Shown: positions 17,391 through 26,299, counted from the first letter of the stretch. The stretch is 42,015 bases of DNA from Bacillota bacterium (GCA_023413135.1 JAEZQK010000013.1:1-42015), one strand, 5' to 3'. Program-made: numbers and translations. Notes: generated by a model not told the origin, from the sequence alone.

Positions 17391-17734
17391 TCCATGACGG
17401 ATATCCCCTTGCTCTTTGACCTGGCGGAGAAAGGGCTGCTGGATGTATGGCAGCCCGACGTATCGGCTATGGCTTTACCCCCTGGCGCAAGCTTATGAAG
17501 GCCTTGGAGGAAAAGGGCTATCTGGCCTCGCCCTACGCCTGGGGGAATGTTGTCAAGACCCACTATTGCGCCCATATCGCCGCGGCCTATCCCCACCATA
17601 TCCCCATGATCGAGGCGGTGCTGGGAGAGTCCGAGGGCGTTGACTATAGCGGCTACACGCTTCATAACGGCATTTTGACCGTTCCGGACCGGCCCGGCTT
17701 TGGCATGGACCTTTACTGGGCGCCGATAATCTGA
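17391..17734 (+). pseudogene. 3' remnant of an enolase-superfamily (mandelate racemase type) enzyme, frameshifted
   Basis: From about 17391 the plus strand reads DIPLLFDLAEKGLLDVWQPD. After a single-base loss near 17465 it continues in another frame with YGFTPWRKLMKALEEKG, then LASPYAWGNVVKTHYCAHIA and a TVPDRPGFGMDLYW end. The order DVWQPD, the PWRKL helix and the His-containing end is that of the C-terminal barrel of sugar-acid dehydratases and racemases in the enolase superfamily. The N-terminal domain and the first metal ligands are absent. Confidence 0.7.
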
Positions 17735-17814
17735 GGGTGTCGATTTTGTCGATACTCTTCAAAAAAATAACGTTTTCATTTTTTTGAATCGCACTTTTCG
17801 TCCATAACCTTACG

Positions 17815-17842
17815 CACCGTCCTACGCTTCGCTAGGGCGGTG
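17815..17842. repeat. Intergenic hairpin
   Basis: CACCGTCCTA and TAGGGCGGTG flank an 8-base loop (CGCTTCGC), giving a stem of about 10 pairs with one G-T pair. It lies in the AT-rich 180-base gap before the sortase gene end. A short CGTGACGCAAAAG stretch follows. No gene is seen here. Confidence 0.45.
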
Positions 17843-17914
17843 TTTCGCATTCAAAGGACAAAGAATTTTTCACTTTTTGCGTGACGCAAAAGTTGTCAGC
17901 AAAGGTCCATGCCT

Positions 17915-18622
17915 TTAAATAATCCTACACCGTATCAACAGCCTCCGGTTGCCCTGGCTGGTGCAAGTAAGCAGCGTCAATTCATATTGTTCTTCACATT
18001 CTTCCAACGCTTCTATATTGTCCGGTTTGACCACCTGTGTATCATAAACCTCGTAGCGCCATATTATTTCATCCGGCGTTTCAAAAATAACCGGGTCGCC
18101 TATTTCCAGTTCATCCAGTTTTCCAAAGTGCGCTCCATTTTTGTAGTTGTGTCCGGAAATAACCATATTTCCCATTTCGCCCGGAATAGCGCCTTCATAA
18201 TAGCACACCGATACCTTCAAAGACTTTTCATCCATATGCGAGATGACGGGCAGCTCGACGCCTATCTTTTGTATGGTCAGCTTGCCTATGACTTGATAGC
18301 CCGAAAGGGTCTGTCCTGCCTTGAAGGCGTCCGCCGGTTCCACGTCCGGCTTTTCCGGTGGTATATATTCCTCTGCGGCAGCCGTTGAACTGGAAAAAAA
18401 TGATGCGGCTTGCTCATATTGGGCCAGAAGCTCTTGCGCGCCTTGACGGGCTGTTACACCCTCGCTGTAAATGCATACGCCAACAACAGCAGCTGCAATC
18501 AGCAGTGCCCCCGACAAACTGCCAAGCAATAGACGCAGTATTTTTATTCTCCTCATAAAAATCAGACGCTCTTTAGGCATGCGCACAGCTTTCACACCTT
18601 TGCCATTTATTCTTTTATGCAC
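17915..18622 (-). CDS. Class D-like sortase
   Basis: The 235-residue protein starts at a GTG (18622) inside the last codons of the upstream surface-protein gene, behind GGAGGG, so the two are translationally coupled. After a basic N-terminus comes one membrane anchor (LRLLLGSLSGALLIAAAVVG). The catalytic domain (about 105-235) has His158 in VISGHNY, Cys220 in TLLTCTSQ and an arginine at 226 or 227 (NRRLLIRC), the sortase triad. Sortases cleave LPxTG-type signals and link proteins to the cell wall. The neighbour's LPQTG motif makes it the obvious substrate. Class D is my best guess from length and spacing; class C or E cannot be excluded without alignment. Confidence 0.88.
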   Translation of the reverse strand: MHKRINGKGVKAVRMPKERLIFMRRIKILRLLLGSLSGALLIAAAVVGVCIYSEGVTARQGAQELLAQYEQAASFFSSSTAAAEEYIPPEKPDVEPADAFKAGQTLSGYQVIGKLTIQKIGVELPVISHMDEKSLKVSVCYYEGAIPGEMGNMVISGHNYKNGAHFGKLDELEIGDPVIFETPDEIIWRYEVYDTQVVKPDNIEALEECEEQYELTLLTCTSQGNRRLLIRCRII

Positions 18623-21600
18623 GTTTTTCCCTCCGCTTATGAATGCAAAGCACCAAGAACAATCCTCCGGTGCATGCCGACAGAACGAGCAGCCATATCA
18701 CAGGAGAAAAGTCCTGCCCGGTCTGCGGAAGCTCCGCCTCACCTATGATGATATTCACATAGGCAGACTGCTCGCCCACGGTATAGGTCACACGCGTTGT
18801 ACCCTCTTTCAAGCCGGTGAACTTGCTTCCGTTGCGCGAAAGATAATCGTTATCATAACGCCAGGTTCCACCCGAAATATTCGGCGTAATCGTTACGCGC
18901 CCTCCCGTGTAGATTTTGCCATCGGAGGGTGACATGGATAATGTAAGCGTGGGCGTCGGTGTAGGCGTCGGTTCAGGCGTCGGTGTAGGCGTCGGTGTAG
19001 GCGTTGGTGTAGGCGTTGATGTAGGCGTTGGTTCAGGTGTCGGTGTAGGCGTCGGTTCAGGCACTGTTTCTTCAGTCCACTTGGCATACAGCGTAATATT
19101 GGCAGTCACGGTATCGTTGGTGAAATTCCAGGCATTGGTGCAGGCCACATCCCTGTACCATCCGCTAAAGGTAAAGCCGCTGCGGGCAGGGGCTGTGGGG
19201 GCGGGGATCGTTATGTTGTACGGGGCAGTTACACTATTTACCTGACTCCCGCCCTGACTATCAAAGGTGACAGTATAGGTATTGATCTTCCACCCGGCAT
19301 ATAATGTTATATTGCCCATCACGATATCGTTTGCGAAATCCCAGGGGCGCGTGGTGCATGTCGCTTCCCTGTACCAGCCGCCGAAGGTATGCTCCGTACG
19401 AGTGGGCGGAGCGGGTGGGATTTCGATGATCCCGCCCAATGCTACGCCTATGCTTGTTGGGCTGGCTTCGGTATCCCCGCCGTTTTTATCAAAGGTAATG
19501 GTACAAGGGGAGAAATGCGCGGCGATTTCATAATCCCCTGAGCCTGGGTATATAAGATACTCCTCGTCTGTCGAAAAATTAAAGTAGGAGTCCATCCAGC
19601 CTTCGAATGTTGCGCCATTATTCGGTATTGCCGAGGCATACCCTCCCTCGTCAATGGTCAATCCGACGGTTCCGTTTCCGTTGGACAGGATCTCTATATT
19701 CGAACCGTTTATATTCGCTTTGATCAGAGTCAGCCGGTTGTCATTGCAGTAAAGAGCATACAGTGTCGTATTTGCGCTGACGTCCAAAGAAGTCAGCCGG
19801 TTGTTACTGCAGTTAAGATAAGTCAACACCGAATTCGCGCTCACATCCAGCGATGTCAGATTGTTGCTGGAGCAATAAAGCTCATACAAGGTTGCATTTG
19901 CACTCATGTCCAACGACGCCAGATCGTTGTTGGAGCAGTAGAGCGCTTCCAAGACCGTGCAAGCCCTTACGTCCAGCGAAGCCAGCTGATTGATTTCGCA
20001 GAACAGATAAATCAAGGCCGTATTTGCGTCTACATTCAAGGAGGACAACTGGTTGTTATTGCAGGCAAGAGAGGTCAACACCGTATTTGCGCTCACATCC
20101 AGCGATGCCAGTTGGTTGTTGTCGCAGTATAGATTAGTCAGCGCTGTATTTGATCTTACATCCAGGGAAGCCAGCTGGTTACTATTGCAGTACAGAGTAG
20201 TCAACACTGTATTTCCGTTAACGTCCAACGATGTCAACATATTAAAGCTACAGTTCAATTGATCCAATGCCGTATTGCCGCTCGCATCCAGGGATGTTAG
20301 TTCGTTTCTGTCGCAATTCAGTTCAGTCAAGGCTGAAAACCCGCTGACGTCCAGCGAACCGGCAAGGCTTAAGCCATCCCACCAAGCAATAACGCCGATC
20401 GTGAGGACGCGCTTCGGGCTGTCGCTATTCCACGCAACCCCCCTCCACGTGGCAGGATCGTCGGGGTTATAGACCGGATTGAGCCTTTGGCCGTTTGTCT
20501 GGCCCCCGAAGGCGGAGGGCTGGTTCAAAAAAGCCTGTAGCTTGTAAAAATCGTTATCGTCATAGCCGTCTCCGTCGCCTGCCACCACAACGAAGGGAGA
20601 AAGATGGCTAACCGTAACGGACAATAGGCCGTTTTCCACAATACCGGTATGCTTTTGGATAACGCCGCCGGCATAGTGCAACACTGTGAGCGCTTGACCG
20701 TTATACTGCGTTCCCACAGGAAAAGCAAGGGTTAGTACGTTTTCAAAAGGCTCGGCGGTTCCGTTTACAGTCAAAGAAATCTCATAGGTAAGGATGAACT
20801 CCTGGCAGTCATTCAAAGCCGCCTCTAATGCCTTGTATGCATCGCTGTCTGGTTCAAGCTGCGTAACCAACAGCTGCGCATTTTCATGAATGCCGCCGGT
20901 AATGTTGATGCCGCTGCCTGAGTCTGTCAAAGTTTGCTCGGCATAGGGAGGCGGCGTACTGTCAGACACCGTTAACGTTAAAGTTTGGTCAGTTCCTGCG
21001 CTAAAGGCAAAGGTGAGAACTATCGTGCCCGACTGCTGTCCAAGGTATTCTTTCTTGATGGACACGGTACTGCCGGAAACGGAATAATCTATTTCTGGCG
21101 CCAAGGCAGATGCACCGTTTTGAATGGACAGCAGAGTGTTGCCGTTTAAGGTCATGCTGACGGATATATCCTGCAGGGCATTTTTGTCAAAGGTAGCTGA
21201 TGTTGGGCTGATCGCAGCATCCGGTGCAGTATCGGTGGTGGCCGAAACGGTAGTTAGGGCTGCTAGCGAAGCGATATCTTGAATTTGGTTATTTCCCAAG
21301 CTCAGTGTATGCAATTTGGTCAGGCCCGCCAGCGGTGAAATGTCTGTGATGCAGTTATCGCGAGCATAGAGAACTTCAAGGTTTATTGCGTATTCCAAGC
21401 CGGCAAGGCTTATGATGTTTCCATAACAGACATTTAATTCTGTCAATGCCAGCATATCGCTATCTGTAATCGGCCTGCTGGGTATGTGTAACTGATTCCG
21501 GATTGCCTGTAGCAAACTAGGGTCTGTTATCTCGCCGGTAATGTCGCGCGGTTCATCTGTGATCGTAAGAACAAGCGTCGCCGGGTTGCCCACATCAAAT

Positions 21601-23342
21601 TCGACGGTAAGCGCAAGGCTGCCCGTTGATTGGGTTACCAAATACTCGTTCCTGATCGTCAGAATGTTTCCGCTTGCACTGTAGTTTTCCGCTCCGATGG
21701 AGATTCCGCCCGCTTTGATGTCGGTTACGGATTGGGCGTCATTCCATGTGATGGTGGTTACCACATCAGCCTGATTGGGTTGGTTCTTGTCAAAGGCCCC
21801 GGCTGCCGGATCGATCGTAGCGCTCTCCGGCGTGGAATCGCTGATGGCAATGGTCAGCGTTGCCGGGTCGCCTTCGTCAAATTCGATGGTCAGCGCTAGG
21901 TTGCCCTCCGGCTGGGAGTCCAGATACTCTTTTAAAATCGTCAGGGTGGTTCCGCTTACGTCATAGCTTCCCGTGCCGATGGAGGTTTCGGCCGCTTTGA
22001 TATCGGTGACGGATCCGGCGCTGTTCCAGGTGATGGTGATATCAACATCAGCCGAGGTGTATTTGTCAAAGGCCGCGGTGGATGGGCTGATGGTGGCGCT
22101 CATTACCGGCGGCGGCGTGGAATCGGTGATGTCAATGGCCAGCGTTGCCGGGTCGCCTTCGTCAAATTCGATGGTCAGCAAAAGGCTGCCATCCGGCTGG
22201 GAGGTCAGAAACTCTTTTAAGATTGCCAGGGTGTTTCCGCTTACGCTGTAACTTCCAGCCCCGATGGAGGTTTCGGCCGCTTTGATATCGGTGACGGATC
22301 CGGCGCTATTCCAGGTGATGGTGATTTCAACATTATCCGGGCTGTATTTGTCAAAGGCCCCGGTGGTTGGGCTGATCGTGGCGCTTACCACAGGCAACGG
22401 CGTGGAATCGCTGATGGCAATGGTCAGCGTTGCCGGGTCGCCTTCGTCAAACTCAATGGTCAGCGCAAGGCTGCCCGTGGGCTGGGAGGCCAGATACTCT
22501 TTTAAAATCGTCAGGGTGCTTCCGCTTACGCTGTAACTTCCAGCCCCGATGGAGGAACCGCCCGCCATGACGCCGATTACCGATCCGGCGCTGTTCCAGG
22601 TGATGGCAGTATTTACATCCGCCTGATTTTCTAAGCTCTTGTCAAAGGTTCTGTTTGTTGGGCTGATGGTGGCGCTCATTACCGGCGGCGGCGTGGAATC
22701 GCTGATGGCAATGGTCAGCGTTGCCGGGTCGCCTTCGTCAAACTCAATGGTTAGCGCAAGGCTGCCCGTGGGCTGGGAGGCCAGATACTCTTTTAATATC
22801 GTCAGGGTGTTTCCGCTTACGTCATAGCCTCCCGTGCCGATGGAGGTTTTGGCCGCTTTGATATCGGTTACCGATCCGGCGCTGTTCCAGGTGATGGTGA
22901 TTTCAACATCATCCGGGCTGTATTTGTCAAAGGCCCCGGTGGTTGGGCTGACCGTGGCGCTTACCACAGGCGACGGCGTGGAATCGCTGATGGTAATGGT
23001 CAGCGTCGCCGGGTCGCCCTCGTCAAATTCGATGGTCAGCGCCAAGCTGCCCGTGGGCTGAGAGGACAAATATTCCTTCTTGATTGCCAGGGTGCTCCCG
23101 CTTACGTCATAGCTTCCCGCCCCGATGGAGGAACCGCCCGCCATGATGCCGGTTACAGATCCGGCGCTGTTCCAGGTGATGGTGATATCAACATCATCTG
23201 GGCTGTATTTGTCAAAAGTCCCGGTAGTCGGGCTGATCGTGGCGCTTACCACCGGCTCCTCGGATAACGCCTCTTGTGACAGCATCCCGAATGCCATCAC
23301 TACCACCATCATGATCGACAGGAATTTTCTCGCTGCTTTCAT
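18615..23342 (-). CDS. LPQTG-anchored multidomain surface protein (X2, LRR, InlB-type repeats)
   Basis: The 1575-residue protein begins with a signal peptide (residues 1-28), behind an AAGGGAG site. Six X2-like (CBM_X2/Ig-like) modules of about 95 residues follow (31-600). A classical LRR stretch comes at about 601-700 (LTELNVCYGNIISLAGLEYA), then a seventh X2-like module (708-799) and an unassigned domain (800-925). Next are ten exact 21-residue leucine-rich repeats (997-1206) of the form LDVSANTxLxxLxCxxNxLxS. Two InlB B-repeat/Flg_new domains follow (about 1270-1420; FDKNGG, FGGWYREATC, LYAGWKI). A Pro-Thr wall spacer, an Ig-like domain and LPQTG (1538-1542) with a hydrophobic, basic tail complete it. 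The role is probably adhesion or glycan/host binding. An AT-rich stretch with a weak TATAAT (23406-23401) lies upstream. Confidence 0.92.
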   Translation of the reverse strand: MKAARKFLSIMMVVVMAFGMLSQEALSEEPVVSATISPTTGTFDKYSPDDVDITITWNSAGSVTGIMAGGSSIGAGSYDVSGSTLAIKKEYLSSQPTGSLALTIEFDEGDPATLTITISDSTPSPVVSATVSPTTGAFDKYSPDDVEITITWNSAGSVTDIKAAKTSIGTGGYDVSGNTLTILKEYLASQPTGSLALTIEFDEGDPATLTIAISDSTPPPVMSATISPTNRTFDKSLENQADVNTAITWNSAGSVIGVMAGGSSIGAGSYSVSGSTLTILKEYLASQPTGSLALTIEFDEGDPATLTIAISDSTPLPVVSATISPTTGAFDKYSPDNVEITITWNSAGSVTDIKAAETSIGAGSYSVSGNTLAILKEFLTSQPDGSLLLTIEFDEGDPATLAIDITDSTPPPVMSATISPSTAAFDKYTSADVDITITWNSAGSVTDIKAAETSIGTGSYDVSGTTLTILKEYLDSQPEGNLALTIEFDEGDPATLTIAISDSTPESATIDPAAGAFDKNQPNQADVVTTITWNDAQSVTDIKAGGISIGAENYSASGNILTIRNEYLVTQSTGSLALTVEFDVGNPATLVLTITDEPRDITGEITDPSLLQAIRNQLHIPSRPITDSDMLALTELNVCYGNIISLAGLEYAINLEVLYARDNCITDISPLAGLTKLHTLSLGNNQIQDIASLAALTTVSATTDTAPDAAISPTSATFDKNALQDISVSMTLNGNTLLSIQNGASALAPEIDYSVSGSTVSIKKEYLGQQSGTIVLTFAFSAGTDQTLTLTVSDSTPPPYAEQTLTDSGSGINITGGIHENAQLLVTQLEPDSDAYKALEAALNDCQEFILTYEISLTVNGTAEPFENVLTLAFPVGTQYNGQALTVLHYAGGVIQKHTGIVENGLLSVTVSHLSPFVVVAGDGDGYDDNDFYKLQAFLNQPSAFGGQTNGQRLNPVYNPDDPATWRGVAWNSDSPKRVLTIGVIAWWDGLSLAGSLDVSGFSALTELNCDRNELTSLDASGNTALDQLNCSFNMLTSLDVNGNTVLTTLYCNSNQLASLDVRSNTALTNLYCDNNQLASLDVSANTVLTSLACNNNQLSSLNVDANTALIYLFCEINQLASLDVRACTVLEALYCSNNDLASLDMSANATLYELYCSSNNLTSLDVSANSVLTYLNCSNNRLTSLDVSANTTLYALYCNDNRLTLIKANINGSNIEILSNGNGTVGLTIDEGGYASAIPNNGATFEGWMDSYFNFSTDEEYLIYPGSGDYEIAAHFSPCTITFDKNGGDTEASPTSIGVALGGIIEIPPAPPTRTEHTFGGWYREATCTTRPWDFANDIVMGNITLYAGWKINTYTVTFDSQGGSQVNSVTAPYNITIPAPTAPARSGFTFSGWYRDVACTNAWNFTNDTVTANITLYAKWTEETVPEPTPTPTPEPTPTSTPTPTPTPTPTPTPEPTPTPTPTLTLSMSPSDGKIYTGGRVTITPNISGGTWRYDNDYLSRNGSKFTGLKEGTTRVTYTVGEQSAYVNIIIGEAELPQTGQDFSPVIWLLVLSACTGGLFLVLCIHKRREKRA
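18943..19072 (-). repeat. Pro-Thr-(Glu/Ser) coding microrepeat (wall spacer)
   Basis: A hexanucleotide-based repeat encodes PTPTPEPTPT-type sequence within the surface protein, between the InlB-type repeats and the C-terminal Ig-like domain. Such linkers span the peptidoglycan. The near-perfect DNA repetition makes slippage and length variation likely. Confidence 0.8.
19725..20354 (-). repeat. Ten tandem 63-bp leucine-rich repeats
   Basis: Ten consecutive 21-codon units (residues 997-1206 of the surface protein) have no insertion or deletion. Consensus positions are L1 D2 V3, N7, L10, L13, C15, N18 and L20. Nine of the ten begin LD; one begins LN. A cysteine occupies position 15 in all ten. 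The unusually fixed period argues for a regular solenoid. Confidence 0.85.
21543..23252 (-). repeat. Six tandem X2-like modules of about 285 bp
   Basis: Residues 31-600 of the surface protein. Modules 1-5 are very similar at DNA level; module 6 is more diverged and module 3 has a 2-residue insertion. Shared signposts are SATISP, FDKY, ITWNSAGSVT, the SIG.GSY turn, and a long conserved stretch around LTIEFDEGDPATLTI. A diverged seventh module lies at 708-799. Confidence 0.85.
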
Positions 23343-23558
23343 TCTTTGCTCCCTTGCCTGTACATAGTCACGGAATCAAACAAGTCATATTTCATATTTG
23401 ATTATATTCATTTTGGAAAATAATGCATTGACGATTTTAAGGTTTTCAAAAACCCTTTAAAAAATTTAAAAGTTTTGGGAGGCCTTTTATATTGTGTATT
23501 CTCAGCTTCGCATGGTTGCTACTTTTCAGAAAGGTATGTTCCGCTACATTTTTTACTT

Positions 23559-24476
23559 TCAGATATTCAATTGCATTAAAAGAGGATAATCATCGTACAG
23601 CAAACAAGACGAAAGGATTTTTACATCCGCCCGATACATTTTCCGAAACTCCGAAGGCTTGCATCTGAAGTTCATCTTAAAGTGCTTTATCAGGTATTTC
23701 ACGTCAGAAAATCCGCATTTCAGAGCGATGTCAACGATTCTCTCATCCGTGCTTAAGAGCAGCTTTGCCGCATGCTCGCACTTGCTGTAACATAATAATT
23801 CTTGAAAGGTTAATCTGAATTTGCTTTTTATATCAGTACTTAAATGCTGCAAACTGATATCAGCCTCTGTTGCCAGAGTTTTTAGCCCAGGATTTGAGGT
23901 ATAATCACTGCTTATATGCTCAGCCATTTGTTTAAGCCTGTCCACATGTTTTTCATCAAATTCCTCCGTACCAGCTCCCCAGCGCAGAAAATCAAAGTTG
24001 TACGTGATATACTGCAGCATGGCCGTCAAGGTGTTCCCAATACTTTTCTTATAATCCACAAAGGACCTTTTATTTAACTCCCATATCAGCTGGGCGATAT
24101 ACTTCTTTAGTTTTTTATACTTTTCAGGCGCTTCTGATTCATGGTAAGTTGAACAGCAGTAGATAAAAAAATACCTGTTATCCTGCAGGATGGAACGATA
24201 AAAGCCAGAGTCTATTTGAATAAGGAAAACTTGATTATCTTGCCTATTTCCTTCTATTCGGTGCAGTTCATCCATGTTTATGATCGCTATATCGTTTTCA
24301 TTCATCAAAAGATCATCGCTGCCAATGCTGATATTGACCGAACCCTTTAGCACCCATATAATCTCCAGAGCATCATGCCAGTGATAAGGATAGTGCTCAA
24401 TGCATCTGACAAATGTTCTGACTGGCAGTTCATTTGCAAAATCAATTTTTTCAGGACGCATATCTATAATCACCAT
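23559..24476 (-). CDS. AraC family transcriptional regulator (cupin + HTH), AT-richer
   Basis: The 305-residue protein has a cupin-like N-terminus (HYPYHWHDALEIIWVLKGSV, then the MNENDIAIINMDELHRIEG turn). Its C-terminal AraC domain includes ADISLQHLSTDIKSKF and VDIALKCGFSDVKYLIKHF and ends CKPSEFRKMY. The start is the ATG at 24476 or, less likely, 24461; the ribosome binding site is weak. The gene is clearly more AT-rich than its neighbours, which suggests a different origin. The nearest gene on the same strand downstream is the surface protein at 23342, a possible target. Confidence 0.88.
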   Translation of the reverse strand: MVIIDMRPEKIDFANELPVRTFVRCIEHYPYHWHDALEIIWVLKGSVNISIGSDDLLMNENDIAIINMDELHRIEGNRQDNQVFLIQIDSGFYRSILQDNRYFFIYCCSTYHESEAPEKYKKLKKYIAQLIWELNKRSFVDYKKSIGNTLTAMLQYITYNFDFLRWGAGTEEFDEKHVDRLKQMAEHISSDYTSNPGLKTLATEADISLQHLSTDIKSKFRLTFQELLCYSKCEHAAKLLLSTDERIVDIALKCGFSDVKYLIKHFKMNFRCKPSEFRKMYRADVKILSSCLLYDDYPLLMQLNI

Positions 24477-24486
24477 CTCATTTCTA

Positions 24487-24573
24487 TTATCCGCGCGTTA
24501 CACCACTGAGATTAAGCATGATAAGTCCTACGATGATCATGCCTATTGCAATAATTTTTTTTATAGGATTCAT
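24487..24573 (-). CDS. Possible 28-residue single-membrane-span peptide
   Basis: A small frame just upstream of the AraC gene encodes MNPIKKIIAIGMIIVGLIML followed by NLSGVTRG: a basic start, one hydrophobic segment and a short tail. No good ribosome binding site is visible before the ATG at 24573, so this may be chance. It lies entirely in the leader region of the AraC gene. Confidence 0.25.
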   Translation of the reverse strand: MNPIKKIIAIGMIIVGLIMLNLSGVTRG

Positions 24574-24699
24574 TTGCTCATTAAATAACGTATATTCAAT
24601 AAGGAGCTTTAAGGTATAAACTTAGTATAGCAATCATGATATCTGTTGTCTATGTTTTCGATAACAAAACAGCACGGCGGGCCGGTGCCGTCCTACCCA

Positions 24700-24773
24700 G
24701 AGCAGCCACTTTAGAGTAAAGAAGCGCTTGCCTAAAGGGAATCCGTGTTGAACCAAAAGATGAGTTGGTCCAG
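24700..24773 (+). pseudogene. Possible transposase C-terminal remnant
   Basis: A short frame-disrupted stretch ends with DELVQRIHLYMDEVN and a stop codon (near 24803). This helix resembles the C-terminal end of IS630-type transposases, which close with a similar helix and a Tyr/Asn-rich tail. Upstream, a basic KKRLPKG-like segment is in another frame. The stretch is too short for firm assignment. Confidence 0.25.
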
Positions 24774-24858
24774 CGCATTCACCTGTATATGGATGAAGTT
24801 AATTGAGCAAATGCCCATGACGACATCCTTTTTAATCTTTTAACCAACGAATCGCGAT

Positions 24859-24898
24859 AAGCCCGTAGGCCTTTTGCCGGAACCTACGGGCTTTTGTT
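24859..24898 (+). terminator. Rho-independent terminator
   Basis: GCCCGTAGG (24861-24869) and CCTACGGGC (24883-24891) form a 9-bp stem followed by TTTTGTTT. It faces right and has no intact gene in front of it, consistent with the end of a deleted gene or element. Confidence 0.7.
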
Positions 24899-24999
24899 TC
24901 TATGGGAGCTGCAATTGTGATTATGGAAGGTTGTAGTATACTAAAAACCCAGCATTTATGCGGCCTCTCATGGTTTCGGATATATGACTGCCGCCGTGG

Positions 25000-25260
25000 A
25001 GGAGGCTGGCGAAACAAGCAATGCAAGCGGTAGCGAAGCAGTGCGCCGATTGAGCCAGATGGAGGGATGAAGCGAGATGGAGGAGGCCGGCGAAACAAGC
25101 GATGCAAGCGGCAGCGCAGCAACGCGCCGATTGAGCCGGATGGTAGTGCGAGCGGCAGCGAGTCAGCATGCCGATTGAGCCAGATAGGCACTTATCAATC
25201 GCCCGCATGTTGCGGTCGGAATATGTAACTTGGCGGGCGATTAATAATCGCCCCTACGTT
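25000..25260. repeat. Intergenic tandem repeats and GGGCGATTAATAATCGCCC elements
   Basis: This is part of the 914-base gap between the AraC gene and the second ABC operon. Three units of about 70 bases read GGCGAAACAAGCGATGCAAG then GCGCCGATTGAGCCGGATGG; the same family occurs inverted at 10069-10340. Next to them (25193-25257) is a palindromic GCGGGCGATTAATAATCGCC unit related to the element at 32783-32922. No gene is supported in the gap beyond the terminator and remnant listed separately. Confidence 0.65.
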
Positions 25261-25390
25261 TTTTTGGCGAAGATGAATAGTTTTTCCTTGCAATCATAAT
25301 CCCCGGGGGATAAGTAAGCTGCATAATGGCTTCGATGGGGGCATAGAGGATGGTTCTGTGTGCCTATCTCCTCTGTGCCTGCCCTGCATC

Positions 25391-26299
25391 CTACTTGATG
25401 GAACCCTCGACCATGCCCTTGATGATGTACTTCTGCGCGAACAGGAACAGAACAATGATGGGCAGCATGGCGAGCATGGCGCTTGTCAGAATCAGATCCC
25501 ACTGCTTGAGGTAGGAGCCGACAAATGACGTGACCGCAAGGGGGATGGTCTGCACCGCGCCGTTGGAGCCCAAAACCAGAAGCGGCAGCAGATAGTCGTT
25601 CCAGATCCAGATGCCGTTCAGGATCAGAACAGATACGGCGACCGGCTGCAAAAGCGGCATCACGATCCGGAAGAATACGCCTGCCTGGCCGCAGCCGTCG
25701 ATGGTTGCGGCTTCTTCCAGCTCCATGGGCACACCCTTGATGAAGCCGTGCAGGATAAAGATCGACATGGAGCAGCCGAAGCCAAGGTATGCAAATACAA
25801 TGCCCTGGTATGTGCCAAGGAGCGGCAGGCCGCTGAATGTTCCGACGATGCGCAGCCATCTGACCAGCGGGAACATGACCACCTGGAACGGGATCACCAT
25901 GGCCGCGACGAACGCCATGAAGATCAAAGTGGACCACCTTGTCTTGTTGCGCACCAGCACCCACGCGCACATGGATGAAAACAGCAATATGACCCCCAGG
26001 GAGGCCACCGTAATGATGACAGAATCAATGAAAGCGCCAAAATAATCGGTGGTGGGATTATTGAAGATGGTGACGATGTTTGTAAGCATCTGCGCCCAGC
26101 TTTCAGGCCAGGACACGGCGCTGAAAATGATCTCCTTGGCGGTCTTCGCGGCGTTCATGACCACCATCCAGAAGGGCATCATGAACAGCAGAAAAAGCAC
26201 GATGCCGGCTGCTTCCGCAGCGATTCTTTTTGCCCGGCGCGAGGAGGCGCCCTTGCTGCCTGCTATATCCAGGCGCATGGGGCTAATCTTGGTGGTCAT
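25391..26299 (-). CDS. Sugar ABC transporter permease, MalG/UgpE type (CUT1)
   Basis: This is the second membrane subunit of the leftward importer, 302 residues. The ATG at 26299 overlaps the stop of the upstream permease and lies 7 bases after AAGGAGGTGG, so the two are coupled. The EAA loop is MELEEAATIDGCGQAGVFFR, and the C-terminus reads QKYIIKGMVEGSIK, typical of this subunit. Hydrophobic segments are visible at about 30-52, 90-115, 124-145 and beyond. No ATPase gene is adjacent. Confidence 0.93.
   Translation of the reverse strand: MTTKISPMRLDIAGSKGASSRRAKRIAAEAAGIVLFLLFMMPFWMVVMNAAKTAKEIIFSAVSWPESWAQMLTNIVTIFNNPTTDYFGAFIDSVIITVASLGVILLFSSMCAWVLVRNKTRWSTLIFMAFVAAMVIPFQVVMFPLVRWLRIVGTFSGLPLLGTYQGIVFAYLGFGCSMSIFILHGFIKGVPMELEEAATIDGCGQAGVFFRIVMPLLQPVAVSVLILNGIWIWNDYLLPLLVLGSNGAVQTIPLAVTSFVGSYLKQWDLILTSAMLAMLPIIVLFLFAQKYIIKGMVEGSIK

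Noticed and set aside
18943..19072. Short-period repeat that might be taken for a CRISPR-like array
   Set aside because: The period is a few codons with no spacers; it encodes the Pro-Thr wall spacer in frame with the surface protein.
19725..20354. 63-base periodic repeat resembling a CRISPR array period
   Set aside because: Units are adjacent without unique spacers and translate into ten in-frame leucine-rich repeats.
24832..25208. Arg/Pro/Ser-rich small open frames in the gap before the second ABC operon
   Set aside because: They are translations of the tandem GC-rich repeat units and lack start signals.
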